Source: an uncultured Bacteroidota bacterium (GTDB lineage: Bacteria > Bacteroidota > Bacteroidia > Flavobacteriales > Flavobacteriaceae). Taken from it: a stretch of DNA of 64,000 bases. The notes below the pieces were generated by a model. The model saw only the letters and a list, made by a program, of their open reading frames with translations. It was not told the DNA's origin and did not search any database. Shown one piece after another: positions 25,794 through 34,500 of the stretch. The first letter of the stretch is position 1; the number at the start of each line of letters is the position of its first letter. The stretch spans positions 32,963 through 96,962 of the forward strand of contig CAJXVU010000010.1 in NCBI GenBank assembly GCA_913062555.1. The letters are read 5' to 3'. Position numbers and translations under genes: made by a program.

Positions 25794-25970
25794 TTATCCA
25801 TTTCCTCCACCTGGTGGTGGTGGTGGTGGTGGTGGTGGTGGTGGAATATCATCTCCATCATCACAACAGGCTTGTTGGCTGCTCTCATCCACAGCTAATT
25901 CCTGTGGTGTACACGAATAAAACCCCAAATTGAGGATAACCGTAAAGATTATTACATAAATTTTTTTCAT
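25794..25970 (-). CDS. 58-residue lipoprotein with 11-proline tract, first gene of the two-component operon
   Basis: Found by hand translation from the ATG at 25970. It has a signal segment with a lipobox-like end (GFYSC, Cys20), an acidic, Cys-containing middle (QQACCDDGDD), eleven consecutive prolines all encoded by CCA (25812-25844), and a GGGNG tail. The perfect CCA repeat is a microsatellite. Position 40 bp upstream of the sensor kinase on the same strand makes it the likely leader gene of the operon and a candidate partner of the sensor's extracytoplasmic TPR domain (inference). Translation through the tract should depend on EF-P. Confidence 0.7.
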   Translation of the reverse strand: MKKIYVIIFTVILNLGFYSCTPQELAVDESSQQACCDDGDDIPPPPPPPPPPPGGGNG

Positions 25971-26325
25971 TTTGTATTTTCTAAAAGTTGGACATGCCTA
26001 TGGCCGTCCGAGTTAATACTCCGTTAAAATTGTGAAATAGTATTGCCTTAAAAATTGAAGAGACGTCTCCCTTCGTTGAGAAGTGTAACTGTTGAAATAA
26101 ATTGGCATGACTACTTCTCAAATCGAAATACCAACCTACTTTACAGTGCTATAATAGTATCATAAGCTTATTAAAAGCTACGCTTAAAATGTTGTGCAAT
26201 ACTGAGGCGAATGACGCAAGAAACGCCTAAAAGTGATGGAAATACAATGGAAATATTATGGAAATAAAATTTCAGATTCAATACCAATAAAAAAATAAAT
26301 ATTAATAGCTAAAAATTAACAAATT
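25971..26325. other. 355-bp divergent intergenic region with phased direct repeats
   Basis: No gene is seen between the two-component operon and the 117-residue protein gene. It must hold both divergent promoters. The only clear structure is the trio of TGGAAATA repeats at 26237-26266. Confidence 0.6.
26237..26266 (+). promoter_or_regulatory. Three TGGAAATA direct repeats with 11-bp phasing
   Basis: TGGAAATA occurs at 26237-26244, 26248-26255 and 26259-26266, exactly 11 bp apart, so all lie on one face of the helix. They are about 60 bp before the ATG at 26326. Tandem direct repeats with 11-bp phase are the usual binding pattern of OmpR/PhoB-type regulators; other proteins are possible. Confidence 0.45.
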
Positions 26326-26679
26326 ATGCACAGAGAATTAATCACAAGAGCTTTTGAAAAAGCAAATATGGAAGCAAAAAGAAGTGGTATTAACAGGCCA
26401 TCGAATAATCGATTGGCAAAAATATTATCTGATTTTATATCCAATGAACTAAAGACTCCAATTGGAGAAAGACGATTAAGAGATTATTACAATGCCACCA
26501 TGCTAACAAATACCTCCAATTATGACGATATAAATATTAGACAATTAAACGTTGTCATTGGTTTATGCAACTATTTGGGATATGAAGAATATGAAAGTTT
26601 CATGTTAGAAACGAATTTAAAAAAGAAAAAAACGGATCAAAAAAAGTTGAATTTGTCTTTACATTACAACTTAGAGTAA
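26326..26679 (+). CDS. Conserved flavobacterial small protein of unknown function
   Basis: The 117-residue product is basic, with no signal peptide. It has a helical pattern including NNRLAKILSDFISNEL, IGERRLRDYYNAT and LNVVIGLCNYLGYEEYESFM. The same pattern (repeating 'RxLRDYYN ... VxxLCxYLGYxxYxxF') is one I recall as an N-terminal module of other flavobacterial proteins. Here it stands alone with a Lys-rich tail. It could be a small DNA- or protein-interaction domain; no function can be assigned. It is divergent from the two-component operon, behind the phased repeats. Confidence 0.7.
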   Translation: MHRELITRAFEKANMEAKRSGINRPSNNRLAKILSDFISNELKTPIGERRLRDYYNATMLTNTSNYDDINIRQLNVVIGLCNYLGYEEYESFMLETNLKKKKTDQKKLNLSLHYNLE

Positions 26680-26747
26680 ATATGAGAATTGGCTTGCGAA
26701 AAGCAAAAGCGAGGAAAAAGATAATCCTATAACTTCAAAATGAAAAA

Positions 26748-26792
26748 TGCCCTTTCCTAAAGCATAATAAATTCTTACTTAAGGAAAGGGCA
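26748..26792. terminator. Bidirectional terminator hairpin
   Basis: TGCCCTTTCCT (26748-26758) pairs with AGGAAAGGGCA (26782-26792) over a 23-nt loop. The minus strand continues into TTTTTCATTTT, so it mainly ends the TPR lipoprotein transcript; the convergent 117-residue gene ends at 26679. Confidence 0.7.
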
Positions 26793-26841
26793 ATACTATT
26801 ATTAGCGATGAGTATTGCTTCTAAAAATAAAGACTTAGTGT

Positions 26842-27780
26842 TTATTCACTACTTAAATGGGCTTCTGCTGCGATAAAACCAAAACCTGCCCAGTTGCCAG
26901 TTTCTATAAGAGCTTCAAATATTGATTTAGCTTTTTCTCGATCCCCATTGTAATAATACCAGTTTGCAATACCATATTGCACAGCTTCACTTGAACCCAA
27001 TGATTCATTGCCTGCAAATTCTTTTTCAGATAAATCTCCTTTATAAAATAATAACAACTTATGATAGGCCATATTTTCAATAATATTCATATCCTTATGG
27101 ATAGGTTCCAAAATCTTCATGGCTTCTTCTGGTGACTCCATAAGTCTCAATATCATATACAACCAATGTGAAGTTGCGACCAACATATCATCATTCCTGG
27201 AGGCAGATAGACATTTCTGAAAAGCTGCTAAGCTATTTTTTAGATCTCCTTTTAAATAATAAGCCAAGCCCAAATGGTACCAAATATTAGTGTGTAATGA
27301 TGAAACAGGGGTGTTTAAACGGTTCGGAATCCCATCAGGCTCAATAATATCTTTACGCCCTTCTATTAATGTTGTGGCAAATTCAAAATCTGAGATCGCC
27401 TTATCAAGTTGCCTTGTACTAATATAACGATGGCCTCGATGCCTATAAAAACGTGGCTCCTTTGGGAACTTTTCAATGCCCTCGGTATAAATGTCTATCG
27501 CTTTTTTGTAATCTCCTAAATAGGCTGTACGCCTGCCTAACCAAACAATATTATCGGCTAAGTCCTTATCAGTCGCATAGGTATTTAATGCCAAAATATA
27601 ATTTTGTATTTGCAGGGTATCTGCTTGAGGGTTTACCTGTCTTCTAATTAATGGGGTTTGAAGTAATGAGGTCCCTTGAAGTGTATCAATTAATACTGTA
27701 TTTGCTTCAGGGTTATTTTGAAGTTGATTACAGCTGCACAAGAGTAGTCCTGTAAAAATAAAGATAAGTAATGTTTTCAT
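26842..27780 (-). CDS. TPR repeat lipoprotein
   Basis: The 312-residue product has a lipobox (LLLCSC, Cys17) and tetratricopeptide repeats from about residue 75 (YLGDYKKAIDIYTEGIEKFP; QLDKAISDFEFA; YLKGDLKNSLAAFQKCL; GDREKAKSIFEALI). Expected at the inner or outer membrane as a scaffold. It is separated from the Lys-rich peptide and CcsBA genes by only 55 bp on the same strand. A role in assembly of periplasmic complexes is possible but unproven. Confidence 0.85.
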   Translation of the reverse strand: MKTLLIFIFTGLLLCSCNQLQNNPEANTVLIDTLQGTSLLQTPLIRRQVNPQADTLQIQNYILALNTYATDKDLADNIVWLGRRTAYLGDYKKAIDIYTEGIEKFPKEPRFYRHRGHRYISTRQLDKAISDFEFATTLIEGRKDIIEPDGIPNRLNTPVSSLHTNIWYHLGLAYYLKGDLKNSLAAFQKCLSASRNDDMLVATSHWLYMILRLMESPEEAMKILEPIHKDMNIIENMAYHKLLLFYKGDLSEKEFAGNESLGSSEAVQYGIANWYYYNGDREKAKSIFEALIETGNWAGFGFIAAEAHLSSE

Positions 27781-27835
27781 AAGTGTAAATATAATAATTT
27801 TATAAACGCTTATATTCCATTAACGACATCCAGGT

Positions 27836-27997
27836 CTATGCATCAGACTGTTCTTGTTGTTTTTGTTTCGCAACAATAGCTTTTAGTCGTTCTTTATGAG
27901 CTAATTTTTTTTGAGCGAGCTTATTTTTTTTTCGCGCCATGAGCTTGCTGTGCTTCGCTTTATTCTTGGTGTTTTTTTCTTGTCCCTTTTTAGCCAT
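27836..27997 (-). CDS. 53-residue Lys-rich protein
   Basis: Found by hand translation: ATG at 27995-27997, stop at 27836-27838. The product (MAKKGQEKNTKNKAKHSKLM to QQEQSDA) is about one third Lys/Arg, has no hydrophobic segment and is probably a helical, RNA- or ribosome-associated protein. I recall similar short basic proteins beside cytochrome biogenesis genes in Flavobacteriia. It lies 18 bp after the CcsBA gene. Confidence 0.6.
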   Translation of the reverse strand: MAKKGQEKNTKNKAKHSKLMARKKNKLAQKKLAHKERLKAIVAKQKQQEQSDA

Positions 27998-28015
27998 TAC
28001 ACCTTTTTAATTCCT

Positions 28016-31000
28016 TTAATTCTTAAAGTATTTTTTATATTTACGATATGCAAAGAATCCTAAAACTACAACAATAGCAACAGCTATTAAGATATAGAGC
28101 TGACTAACTTCTTGATCGTCTTTAGCATATGAATGTAAACCAGCTAAGTAGAAATTCACACCAAAATAGGTCATTAAAATACTGGCAAAAGCAACAATTG
28201 AAGCTAAGTTAAATACGAAGCGTCCACGAAGTCCTGGTATCAGACGCATATGCACTACAAACGCATAGATCATAATACTAATTAAAGCCCAAGTTTCTTT
28301 AGGATCCCAGCCCCAATAGCGTCCCCAGCTTTCGTTGGCCCACATACCCCCTAAAAAGTTTCCAATAGCCAACATCACCAATCCAACAGTAAGTGCCATT
28401 TCGTTAACTATAGTAAGCTCTTTTATATTGAGCTTCATTTTCTTTTTGTTCTTATCATTGGTTAATATCATTAGTAATAATGATACCACTCCTAAAATCA
28501 TTCCTAATGTAAATGGCCCATAACTCCCCACAATAATCGCCACGTGAATCATTAACCAATAGCTGTTTAAAACAGGTTGTAGATTTGCTATAGCTGGATC
28601 CATCCAGTTCCAGTGAGCAATCATCAAAATCATTGAGGTTACAAAAGCTGTTGATGCAAATGTAATGTCACTTTTACGTCCAAAAACAATTCCGAATAAC
28701 ATGGTCGCCCAGGCGACATAGATCATAGATTCATAAGCATCACTCCATGGTGCATGTCCTGAAATGTACCAACGTGCAATGAGTCCCATAGTATGCAATA
28801 CAAACAGACCTACAATTATATATTTAAAACTTCTAACTGCAATATTTATACTTTTATTTCTATCTCTAAATATTTGTACTATTAAGAGTATAAACATTAA
28901 AGTTCCTGCATACATATACCAACTAAACAGCTTTTTAAAGATGTCATATTTGTTATACATAATTTCGGCATCAATCTTATCATCAGTTAGCATCACAGCA
29001 GTACCATATTTATGCTGTGTCTTTTTTAAAGCTTCCAACAGTTTATCACTCTCGGTAAAATCGCCAGAGGATTTACCTTGATTAAGCATGTATAAATAAG
29101 CTTTAAATCCAGTATTTATAAAATTCCCGTATAGAGAATCTTTAAATTTATGCCCTTGTTCTCTATATTCAATTGAAGAGATCCAAGTATTATTTTCGTC
29201 TTCTGGCAATGGGAATATTTTTAAAGGCCGGCCTTCAATGGTATTATATAATAAAGTTACACGCTGATCGGTTTCTTTAAACTCCTTTTGAAAAGCATTT
29301 GGAACTTGTGCCTTATAAGCATCTTGCAAATATGGCGCTAATTTATAGACGCCTTCTTCTGTTAGAAAATCGGCCAGAGTCACATATTTTTGAGACTTGT
29401 CAACCCCAATTAAACTTCTAATGGAATCTCCTTTTTTTGCTTTTAAATATAATATTGGTACATTATACCATAAGATAGGACTTTCCTGAATGGATAGAAA
29501 CAGTTGATTGGCATCAAAACCTTCATAGCTATCATGTTTACTCAGTTTACGCATCAATTCGGAAGCATAAGTATTGACAGGCATCATACGTCCGCCAAGA
29601 TCCTGAATTACGAGTTTACCAAATTTATCAGCTTGCTCTTTCGATGTTATATTAGCTGCTAAAATGGAATCAATTTGTGTTTTGGTAGGTTTACTATGGT
29701 CGTGCCCATCATCTTGACTGTGCTGCTCTTGAGCAAAGGATGTTACCGTAAATGCGATAAATAGTACAGACAATAACTTTGCCTTTCTAGCTTTTATTTT
29801 TCTCAATTGTTTGCGTAAATCATCAAAACGGGTATGCTTAGCAAATAAGATTGATAATAAGCCAAAGTATAATAATATATAACCCAAATACGTAAGGCGT
29901 GTCCCCCAGGTATCATAATTTACAGATAGAACTGTTCCTTTTTCATCTGGATCAAAACTCGATTGAAAGAAACGGTAGCCACGATGATCTAATATATTGT
30001 TCATGAAAATGCGATAATCGTAATCACCACTTTGTTCATCTAGAACAGTGACTTCACTGGCAAAAGCTGAATAGCTATTCTCAGTTCCCGGGTAACGATC
30101 GGCAATAAAATCATTTAATTTAATGTTGAATGGCAACTCTAAAACTCTAGAGCCATATTTGAATGCAAAGTCCAATCCTCCAACTTTAATTTGTTTAAAA
30201 GCATTATTAGTTCCTTGACCTCCAAGTAATTTTACTGTTTTTGTTTCATTATTTGTAGTAACCTTTAACGCAATACCATCTTCATCACCCCTTAATAATT
30301 GTGATTTCTTGACCACGTCAAAAACACCTTTAGTCACTGGCTTTGGGAAAACCAAGGCTTGATTTCCTATCACATATCGCGATCGTAATATTAATGGTTG
30401 AATACTATCTTTTACCAACTGCCCTTTTGCCCCTGTGGCCATGGTCATATATTCTCCATCAAAAGGCGATTGAATGCTAAGGGTTGTATCGGTAAATGTT
30501 ATGTTGACAGCGCCTTCAGTAAGTTTATTTAAACTGTATAAAACACTATGAATACTTTGTACTTGTCCTTCTTTTAAAAAGTGGTTATGTGGCCCATTGG
30601 CTCCTGCTTCGACAACTTTTATATAGTTTTCTCCGGATGCATCTGGTACAATATCTTCTTCAGCACCAGAAATAAATTCGGTTAATTCTATGCTAACATC
30701 TTGATTGTTATAATCTGTTGTGCCTACAAATTTATTATCCAAGCGTGGCGAAAAATCGACTTCATAATATTTTACACGTCGTTGTTGTTGACCATTTACA
30801 ACATAATCACCATCAACATAGGCGGTGATATATGTTTTCTGTGATAAAAACGCATTTTCCGTAGCACCTTCACGAATTGCCATCATGCCTTCAAAACTAA
30901 CATAACGGGTAACAAAAGCGCCCAATAATATAAAAATGAAAGACAAATGCATAATTAATGTTGCCCATTTTTCTTTTCTCAATAATTTAAATCGGAAAAT

Positions 31001-31204
31001 ATTACCAACAAAATTGATCACGAAAAGTACCATTATGGTTTCAAACCACCAGGCATTATAAATTAATGTTCTTGAGTATGGTGTTGGCGAAGTTGTTTGT
31101 CCAGAATCCATGAATGTGCCAATACCCATGGCAAGTGCAAAACCAATAAATAAAACAGCAGTAAGTCTGGTAGAAAACAGAATGTTGGAAAGTTTTTTAA
31201 GCAT
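28016..31204 (-). CDS. ccsBA: Cytochrome c biogenesis protein CcsBA (fused CcsB and CcsA)
   Basis: This is system II haem export and cytochrome c haem ligation. The 1062-residue protein has a ResB/CcsB-type N-terminal half (TM segments near 10-35, 50-70, 80-100, then a large periplasmic domain to about 440 and another TM), a roughly 280-residue extracytoplasmic linker, and a C-terminal CcsA half. The CcsA half carries the tryptophan-rich haem-handling motif ANESWGRYWGWDPKETWAL and conserved histidines. Such fusions are standard in Bacteroidota. A second signal-like segment (VLFIAFTVTSFAQ) followed by a His-rich stretch lies at the CcsB/linker border. Confidence 0.95.
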   Translation of the reverse strand: MLKKLSNILFSTRLTAVLFIGFALAMGIGTFMDSGQTTSPTPYSRTLIYNAWWFETIMVLFVINFVGNIFRFKLLRKEKWATLIMHLSFIFILLGAFVTRYVSFEGMMAIREGATENAFLSQKTYITAYVDGDYVVNGQQQRRVKYYEVDFSPRLDNKFVGTTDYNNQDVSIELTEFISGAEEDIVPDASGENYIKVVEAGANGPHNHFLKEGQVQSIHSVLYSLNKLTEGAVNITFTDTTLSIQSPFDGEYMTMATGAKGQLVKDSIQPLILRSRYVIGNQALVFPKPVTKGVFDVVKKSQLLRGDEDGIALKVTTNNETKTVKLLGGQGTNNAFKQIKVGGLDFAFKYGSRVLELPFNIKLNDFIADRYPGTENSYSAFASEVTVLDEQSGDYDYRIFMNNILDHRGYRFFQSSFDPDEKGTVLSVNYDTWGTRLTYLGYILLYFGLLSILFAKHTRFDDLRKQLRKIKARKAKLLSVLFIAFTVTSFAQEQHSQDDGHDHSKPTKTQIDSILAANITSKEQADKFGKLVIQDLGGRMMPVNTYASELMRKLSKHDSYEGFDANQLFLSIQESPILWYNVPILYLKAKKGDSIRSLIGVDKSQKYVTLADFLTEEGVYKLAPYLQDAYKAQVPNAFQKEFKETDQRVTLLYNTIEGRPLKIFPLPEDENNTWISSIEYREQGHKFKDSLYGNFINTGFKAYLYMLNQGKSSGDFTESDKLLEALKKTQHKYGTAVMLTDDKIDAEIMYNKYDIFKKLFSWYMYAGTLMFILLIVQIFRDRNKSINIAVRSFKYIIVGLFVLHTMGLIARWYISGHAPWSDAYESMIYVAWATMLFGIVFGRKSDITFASTAFVTSMILMIAHWNWMDPAIANLQPVLNSYWLMIHVAIIVGSYGPFTLGMILGVVSLLLMILTNDKNKKKMKLNIKELTIVNEMALTVGLVMLAIGNFLGGMWANESWGRYWGWDPKETWALISIMIYAFVVHMRLIPGLRGRFVFNLASIVAFASILMTYFGVNFYLAGLHSYAKDDQEVSQLYILIAVAIVVVLGFFAYRKYKKYFKN

Positions 31205-31302
31205 AGCTATATTCGTCTATTTTAAGTCGTGCAAATTTAGTTAATTTCTTTGTAACGAATATTTAAAAACCAATCTTTTAACAATAGATTGTTAAGGTCA
31301 AT

Positions 31303-31680
31303 TTATCTTGCTTGAAAGATATTTAAATACAGGAAAGTTCCCATTTTTCGAGCACGTCTTTTTGCATTTTCTGCATTTTCTCCTTCAAACAATTCTGTGA
31401 TGGTTTCAAACCACAAATTCAACCATAATCCAAAGTGCAATTCCGAAATATTATTTTGATGAGATTTATCCACTTTTACGTGAGCCTCCAAAGGGTTTCC
31501 AAAATATTTCGTCTTTAAAAACAAACTGGATTCCCAGAATGTAGTCAATCGATCAAGATGCTCATCCCAATCTTTAATATTTTCAAAAAAGGCCCCCAGA
31601 GTCTCATCTTTTCTCACTTTTTTATAAAAGGAAGTCACTAATAAAAACACATCCGCTCTAGTTTTAATATCTTTTTTCAT
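31303..31680 (-). CDS. Group III truncated haemoglobin
   Basis: The 125-residue product has the 2-on-2 globin pattern of group III: VTSFYKKVRKDETLGAFF at the N-terminus, TTFWESSLF in helix C/E, and the proximal haem His82 in LHFGLWLNLW. These small cytoplasmic proteins bind O2 or NO and are linked with nitrosative or redox stress. It sits about 100 bp upstream of the cytochrome c maturation gene on the same strand, consistent with a haem or microaerobic theme. Confidence 0.93.
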   Translation of the reverse strand: MKKDIKTRADVFLLVTSFYKKVRKDETLGAFFENIKDWDEHLDRLTTFWESSLFLKTKYFGNPLEAHVKVDKSHQNNISELHFGLWLNLWFETITELFEGENAENAKRRARKMGTFLYLNIFQAR

Positions 31681-32050
31681 AGCTAGTAATTTGAAACGAA
31701 GATATAAAACTAAGTCCGAATAATGCCGTTTTGGTGATAGGAGAAAACAATAACAAATTATACAATAAACCCTCGAGTGAAAATCATTAAAGACTTATTT
31801 CATACCTGTGATCCTCCAAGCTCTCTAAATTTAGAGTGTACCTATTAAACAGAGCAATAAAAAAATTGGAGGCTTCTAAAATAACATCAATCAATGATGC
31901 CACGGTTTAAATCAAAACACCTCATTGAAAAACTTTCAAAGCTCGTGTTTTTTATTATAAACAGACGGCGTACATCGTAAGGTTTAAATTTGATATACGA
32001 CTTTACATTTGACGCTCGAAAGTAAATTTATTTAATTAAAAAAGAATTCC
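31681..32050. other. 370-bp intergenic region between divergent genes
   Basis: No gene is visible. It holds an inverted repeat CCTCCAA (31813-31819)/TTGGAGG (31866-31872) that encloses the palindrome CTCTAAATTTAGAG (31823-31836). Two -7-like boxes follow near the downstream gene: TAAATTTG (31986-31993) and TACATTTG (about 32005-32012). No -33 match was certain. Confidence 0.5.
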
Positions 32051-32431
32051 ATGGATAGAAAAACATTTCTTAAGAAAGCCACAGGTGCTTTACTTTTAGC
32101 ATCATCTGCTTACGTATTGATTAATTGCTCTTCAGATTCAGGTGGTTCTGGATCCGATGATGACGGCAATAGTAATGACCCTCCAAACTGTACTGATAAT
32201 GGAGCTTCTGGTAGCATTTCATCAAATCATGGCCATAGTTTAACTGTTTCCGCTTCAGATGTAAATAGTGCTACGGAAAAAACATATAGCATTACTGGAT
32301 CGGCTGGACATGCGCACAGTGTAACGGTGTCGGCAGCAAATTTCACATCTTTAAAAAGTAATCAGCAAGTTTCAATAGCGTCTACATCTGGTGGTGGCCA
32401 TACCCACAATGTTACCGTTTCGTGTTCCTGA
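32051..32431 (+). CDS. Small exported protein with three His-x-His repeats
   Basis: The 126-residue product has an N-terminal RKTFLKKATG signal with lipobox-like LINC (Cys26), a Ser/Gly/Asp-rich linker, and then three related units. These are HGHSLTVSASD (60-70), HAHSVTVSAANF (87-98) and HTHNVTVSC (117-125). Each starts with H-x-H followed by a beta-strand. Two further cysteines are at 47 and 125. The clustered H-x-H pairs look like metal-binding sites on a small beta-fold. I know of similar sequences but no assigned function; metal binding is inference. Confidence 0.75.
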   Translation: MDRKTFLKKATGALLLASSAYVLINCSSDSGGSGSDDDGNSNDPPNCTDNGASGSISSNHGHSLTVSASDVNSATEKTYSITGSAGHAHSVTVSAANFTSLKSNQQVSIASTSGGGHTHNVTVSCS

Positions 32432-32488
32432 TTTATGTTTGAGTAGAAACTCAACAATATTAAAAAAATATATGTGTACTTTTGCCTT

Positions 32489-33253
32489 ATGATCAACACC
32501 ATCATACTCGGCGCAGGTAATGTAGCAACCCATTTATATCATGCCTTACAGCAGGCTGAAGATGTCAATGTTGTACAATGGTATACCCGCAATTTAGCCC
32601 CCCTTCAACATTTTAAAAACAGTGTTGATATTACCGATGATCTTTCGGCATTAAAAACAGCAGATATTTATATCATTGCTGTGAGCGATGATGCCATAAG
32701 TAATTTTTCAACACGACTTCCTTTTGAGGGGCGTTTGGTAGTTCATACTTCGGGAAGTGTGAGCATTGCAGACTTAGACAAGAAGCATCAACGAGGTGTT
32801 TTCTATCCTTTACAATCTTTTTCAAAAGCTGCGAGTCTCAATTTCTCTGAGGTTCCTATTTGTGTTGAAATTGAAAAAAAATCAAATTATACTATTTTAA
32901 AAAGCCTTGCTGAAGCTCTTGGGTGTAAACATTACAAGGTAAATTCCGCTCAAAGAAGTGCTTTACACCTCGCCGCCGTTTTTATTAATAACTTTACAAA
33001 TCAGCTCTATCGAATTGGTCACGAAATTACAGAATCAAAAGGCGTTGAATTTGATATTTTAAAACCACTTATAAAGGAAACCGCTCATAAAATAGAGACC
33101 ATATCGCCTTATATGGCACAAACGGGCCCAGCAAAACGCAACGATAAAAAAACAATTCGGAAGCATTTAAATGCTATAGATAATGATAGTCATAAGGCAA
33201 TTTATGAACTATTAACCAAATCAATAAAAGAAACCCATGGGAAAAAGCTATAA
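32489..33253 (+). CDS. DUF2520/Rossmann-like domain protein
   Basis: I use the ATG at 32489, giving MINTIILGAGNVATHL with the GxGxxA dinucleotide-binding loop at the N-terminus. A GTG at 32474 would only add a short extension. The 254-residue product has an NAD(P)-binding Rossmann domain (1-110) and a helical DUF2520 C-terminal domain (GCKHYKVNSAQRSALHLAAVFINNFTN). Function unknown; it resembles pyrroline carboxylate reductase or ketopantoate reductase folds. TACTTTTG at 32477-32484 is a -7 element 5 bp before the ATG, so the mRNA may be leaderless. It overlaps the next gene by 17 bp. Confidence 0.88.
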   Translation: MINTIILGAGNVATHLYHALQQAEDVNVVQWYTRNLAPLQHFKNSVDITDDLSALKTADIYIIAVSDDAISNFSTRLPFEGRLVVHTSGSVSIADLDKKHQRGVFYPLQSFSKAASLNFSEVPICVEIEKKSNYTILKSLAEALGCKHYKVNSAQRSALHLAAVFINNFTNQLYRIGHEITESKGVEFDILKPLIKETAHKIETISPYMAQTGPAKRNDKKTIRKHLNAIDNDSHKAIYELLTKSIKETHGKKL

Positions 33254-33764
33254 AGAATACCTTGAACAAATTAATACCTTTATTTTTGATGTTGATGGCG
33301 TACTTACAGATGGCACAGTAACGGTGACTACTTCTGGTGACATGCTAAGAACAATGAATATTAAGGATGGCTATGCTTTAAAAACAGCAGTAGATCAAGG
33401 CTTCAATGTATGTATCATTTCAGGAGGATCTAATGAGGGCGTGCGTATTCGACTGAAAGGCTTAGGTATTACTGATATTTTCCTTGGTGCTCACAATAAA
33501 ACTGAACAGTTAGATGACTATTTGAAAACTCATAAGGTCTCATTAGATCAGGTGCTTTATATGGGTGACGATATTCCTGACCATCCTGTTATGCAACGTG
33601 TTGGCCTTCCTTGCTGTCCACAAGATGCAGTTGCCGAAATAAAAGAAATCTCAAAATATATTTCTCATAAGAATGGTGGCAAAGGTGCCGTTCGTGATGT
33701 TATTGAACAAGTTCTTAAAGTACAGGGAAAATGGGCTGGTAATTTTAATGCCAAATATGATTAG
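33237..33764 (+). CDS. HAD phosphatase, KdsC-like
   Basis: The 175-residue product is a HAD-superfamily phosphatase of the 3-deoxy-D-manno-octulosonate-8-phosphate phosphatase type (LPS Kdo pathway). Motif I is FDVDGVLTDG (18-27) with nucleophile Asp19, motif II is ISGGSN and motif IV is YMGDDIPD. Lack of a large cap domain and the size fit KdsC, which is a tetramer. It overlaps the DUF2520 gene by 17 bp, so they are cotranslated. Substrate assignment is by family. Confidence 0.88.
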   Translation: MGKSYKEYLEQINTFIFDVDGVLTDGTVTVTTSGDMLRTMNIKDGYALKTAVDQGFNVCIISGGSNEGVRIRLKGLGITDIFLGAHNKTEQLDDYLKTHKVSLDQVLYMGDDIPDHPVMQRVGLPCCPQDAVAEIKEISKYISHKNGGKGAVRDVIEQVLKVQGKWAGNFNAKYD

Positions 33765-33849
33765 GATAATGAAGATTGAATAATCAATATATAATAGAAA
33801 TAGGAAATTGAAAACTCATCTTTTGCTATAATACCAACTTAACTAGCGT

Positions 33850-34437
33850 ATGTTAAACGATAAATTAAAAGCTTACAATATTATTTTGGCCTCGGGTTCT
33901 CCAAGACGTCAACAATTTTTCAAAGATCTAGGACTGGATTTTCAAATCATTTTGAAACCCGTAAAAGAAGAATATCCTAATCGGTTAAAGCATTTTGAAA
34001 TCAGTAACTATCTAGCACAATTAAAGTCGTTACCATTTGAGAATAAACTCCAAGATAAGGACATCCTTATCACTAGTGATACTATTGTATGGCATAACGA
34101 TGCGGCACTCGGAAAACCGCGAACCCAAGATGAAGCTTTTGAAATGTTGCGATCCCTGAGTGCCGAAACTCACGAAGTTATTACTTCTGTTTGCATAAAA
34201 ACGACACAGTCACAAAAAACAATTCACGCCATAACAAAAGTGACTTTTAAAGCCTTAAGTGATGCCGAAATTTGGCATTATATAAATAACTATTCCCCAA
34301 TGGACAAGGCAGGAGCTTATGGCATTCAGGAATGGTTTGGGTTTATAGCAGTAACAAAAATTGAAGGCTCCTATTTTAATGTTATGGGGTTACCTGTACA
34401 TATGGTTTATCAGGCTTTAGAAGAAATTGTGAACTAA
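33850..34437 (+). CDS. maf: Maf family nucleotide pyrophosphatase
   Basis: This house-cleaning enzyme hydrolyses non-canonical or methylated (d)NTPs. The 195-residue product has the Maf motifs LASGSPRRQQ near residues 13-22, SDTIVW (the catalytic Asp), GKPRTQDEAFEML and KAGAYGIQEW. Third gene of the DUF2520-KdsC-Maf run, 85 bp downstream of the KdsC-like gene. Which Maf subtype (YhdE or YceF) is not decided. Confidence 0.93.
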   Translation: MLNDKLKAYNIILASGSPRRQQFFKDLGLDFQIILKPVKEEYPNRLKHFEISNYLAQLKSLPFENKLQDKDILITSDTIVWHNDAALGKPRTQDEAFEMLRSLSAETHEVITSVCIKTTQSQKTIHAITKVTFKALSDAEIWHYINNYSPMDKAGAYGIQEWFGFIAVTKIEGSYFNVMGLPVHMVYQALEEIVN

Positions 34438-34500
34438 AATTGGTATTCGTATCATTTGCAAAAATTCACACTTATCTTTGTCTAACAATATTGGAACAAC

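Noticed and set aside
25812..25844. (TGG)11 repeat as a possible CRISPR or structural repeat
   Set aside because: It is an uninterrupted trinucleotide run without spacers and is fully explained by the proline codons of the small lipoprotein.
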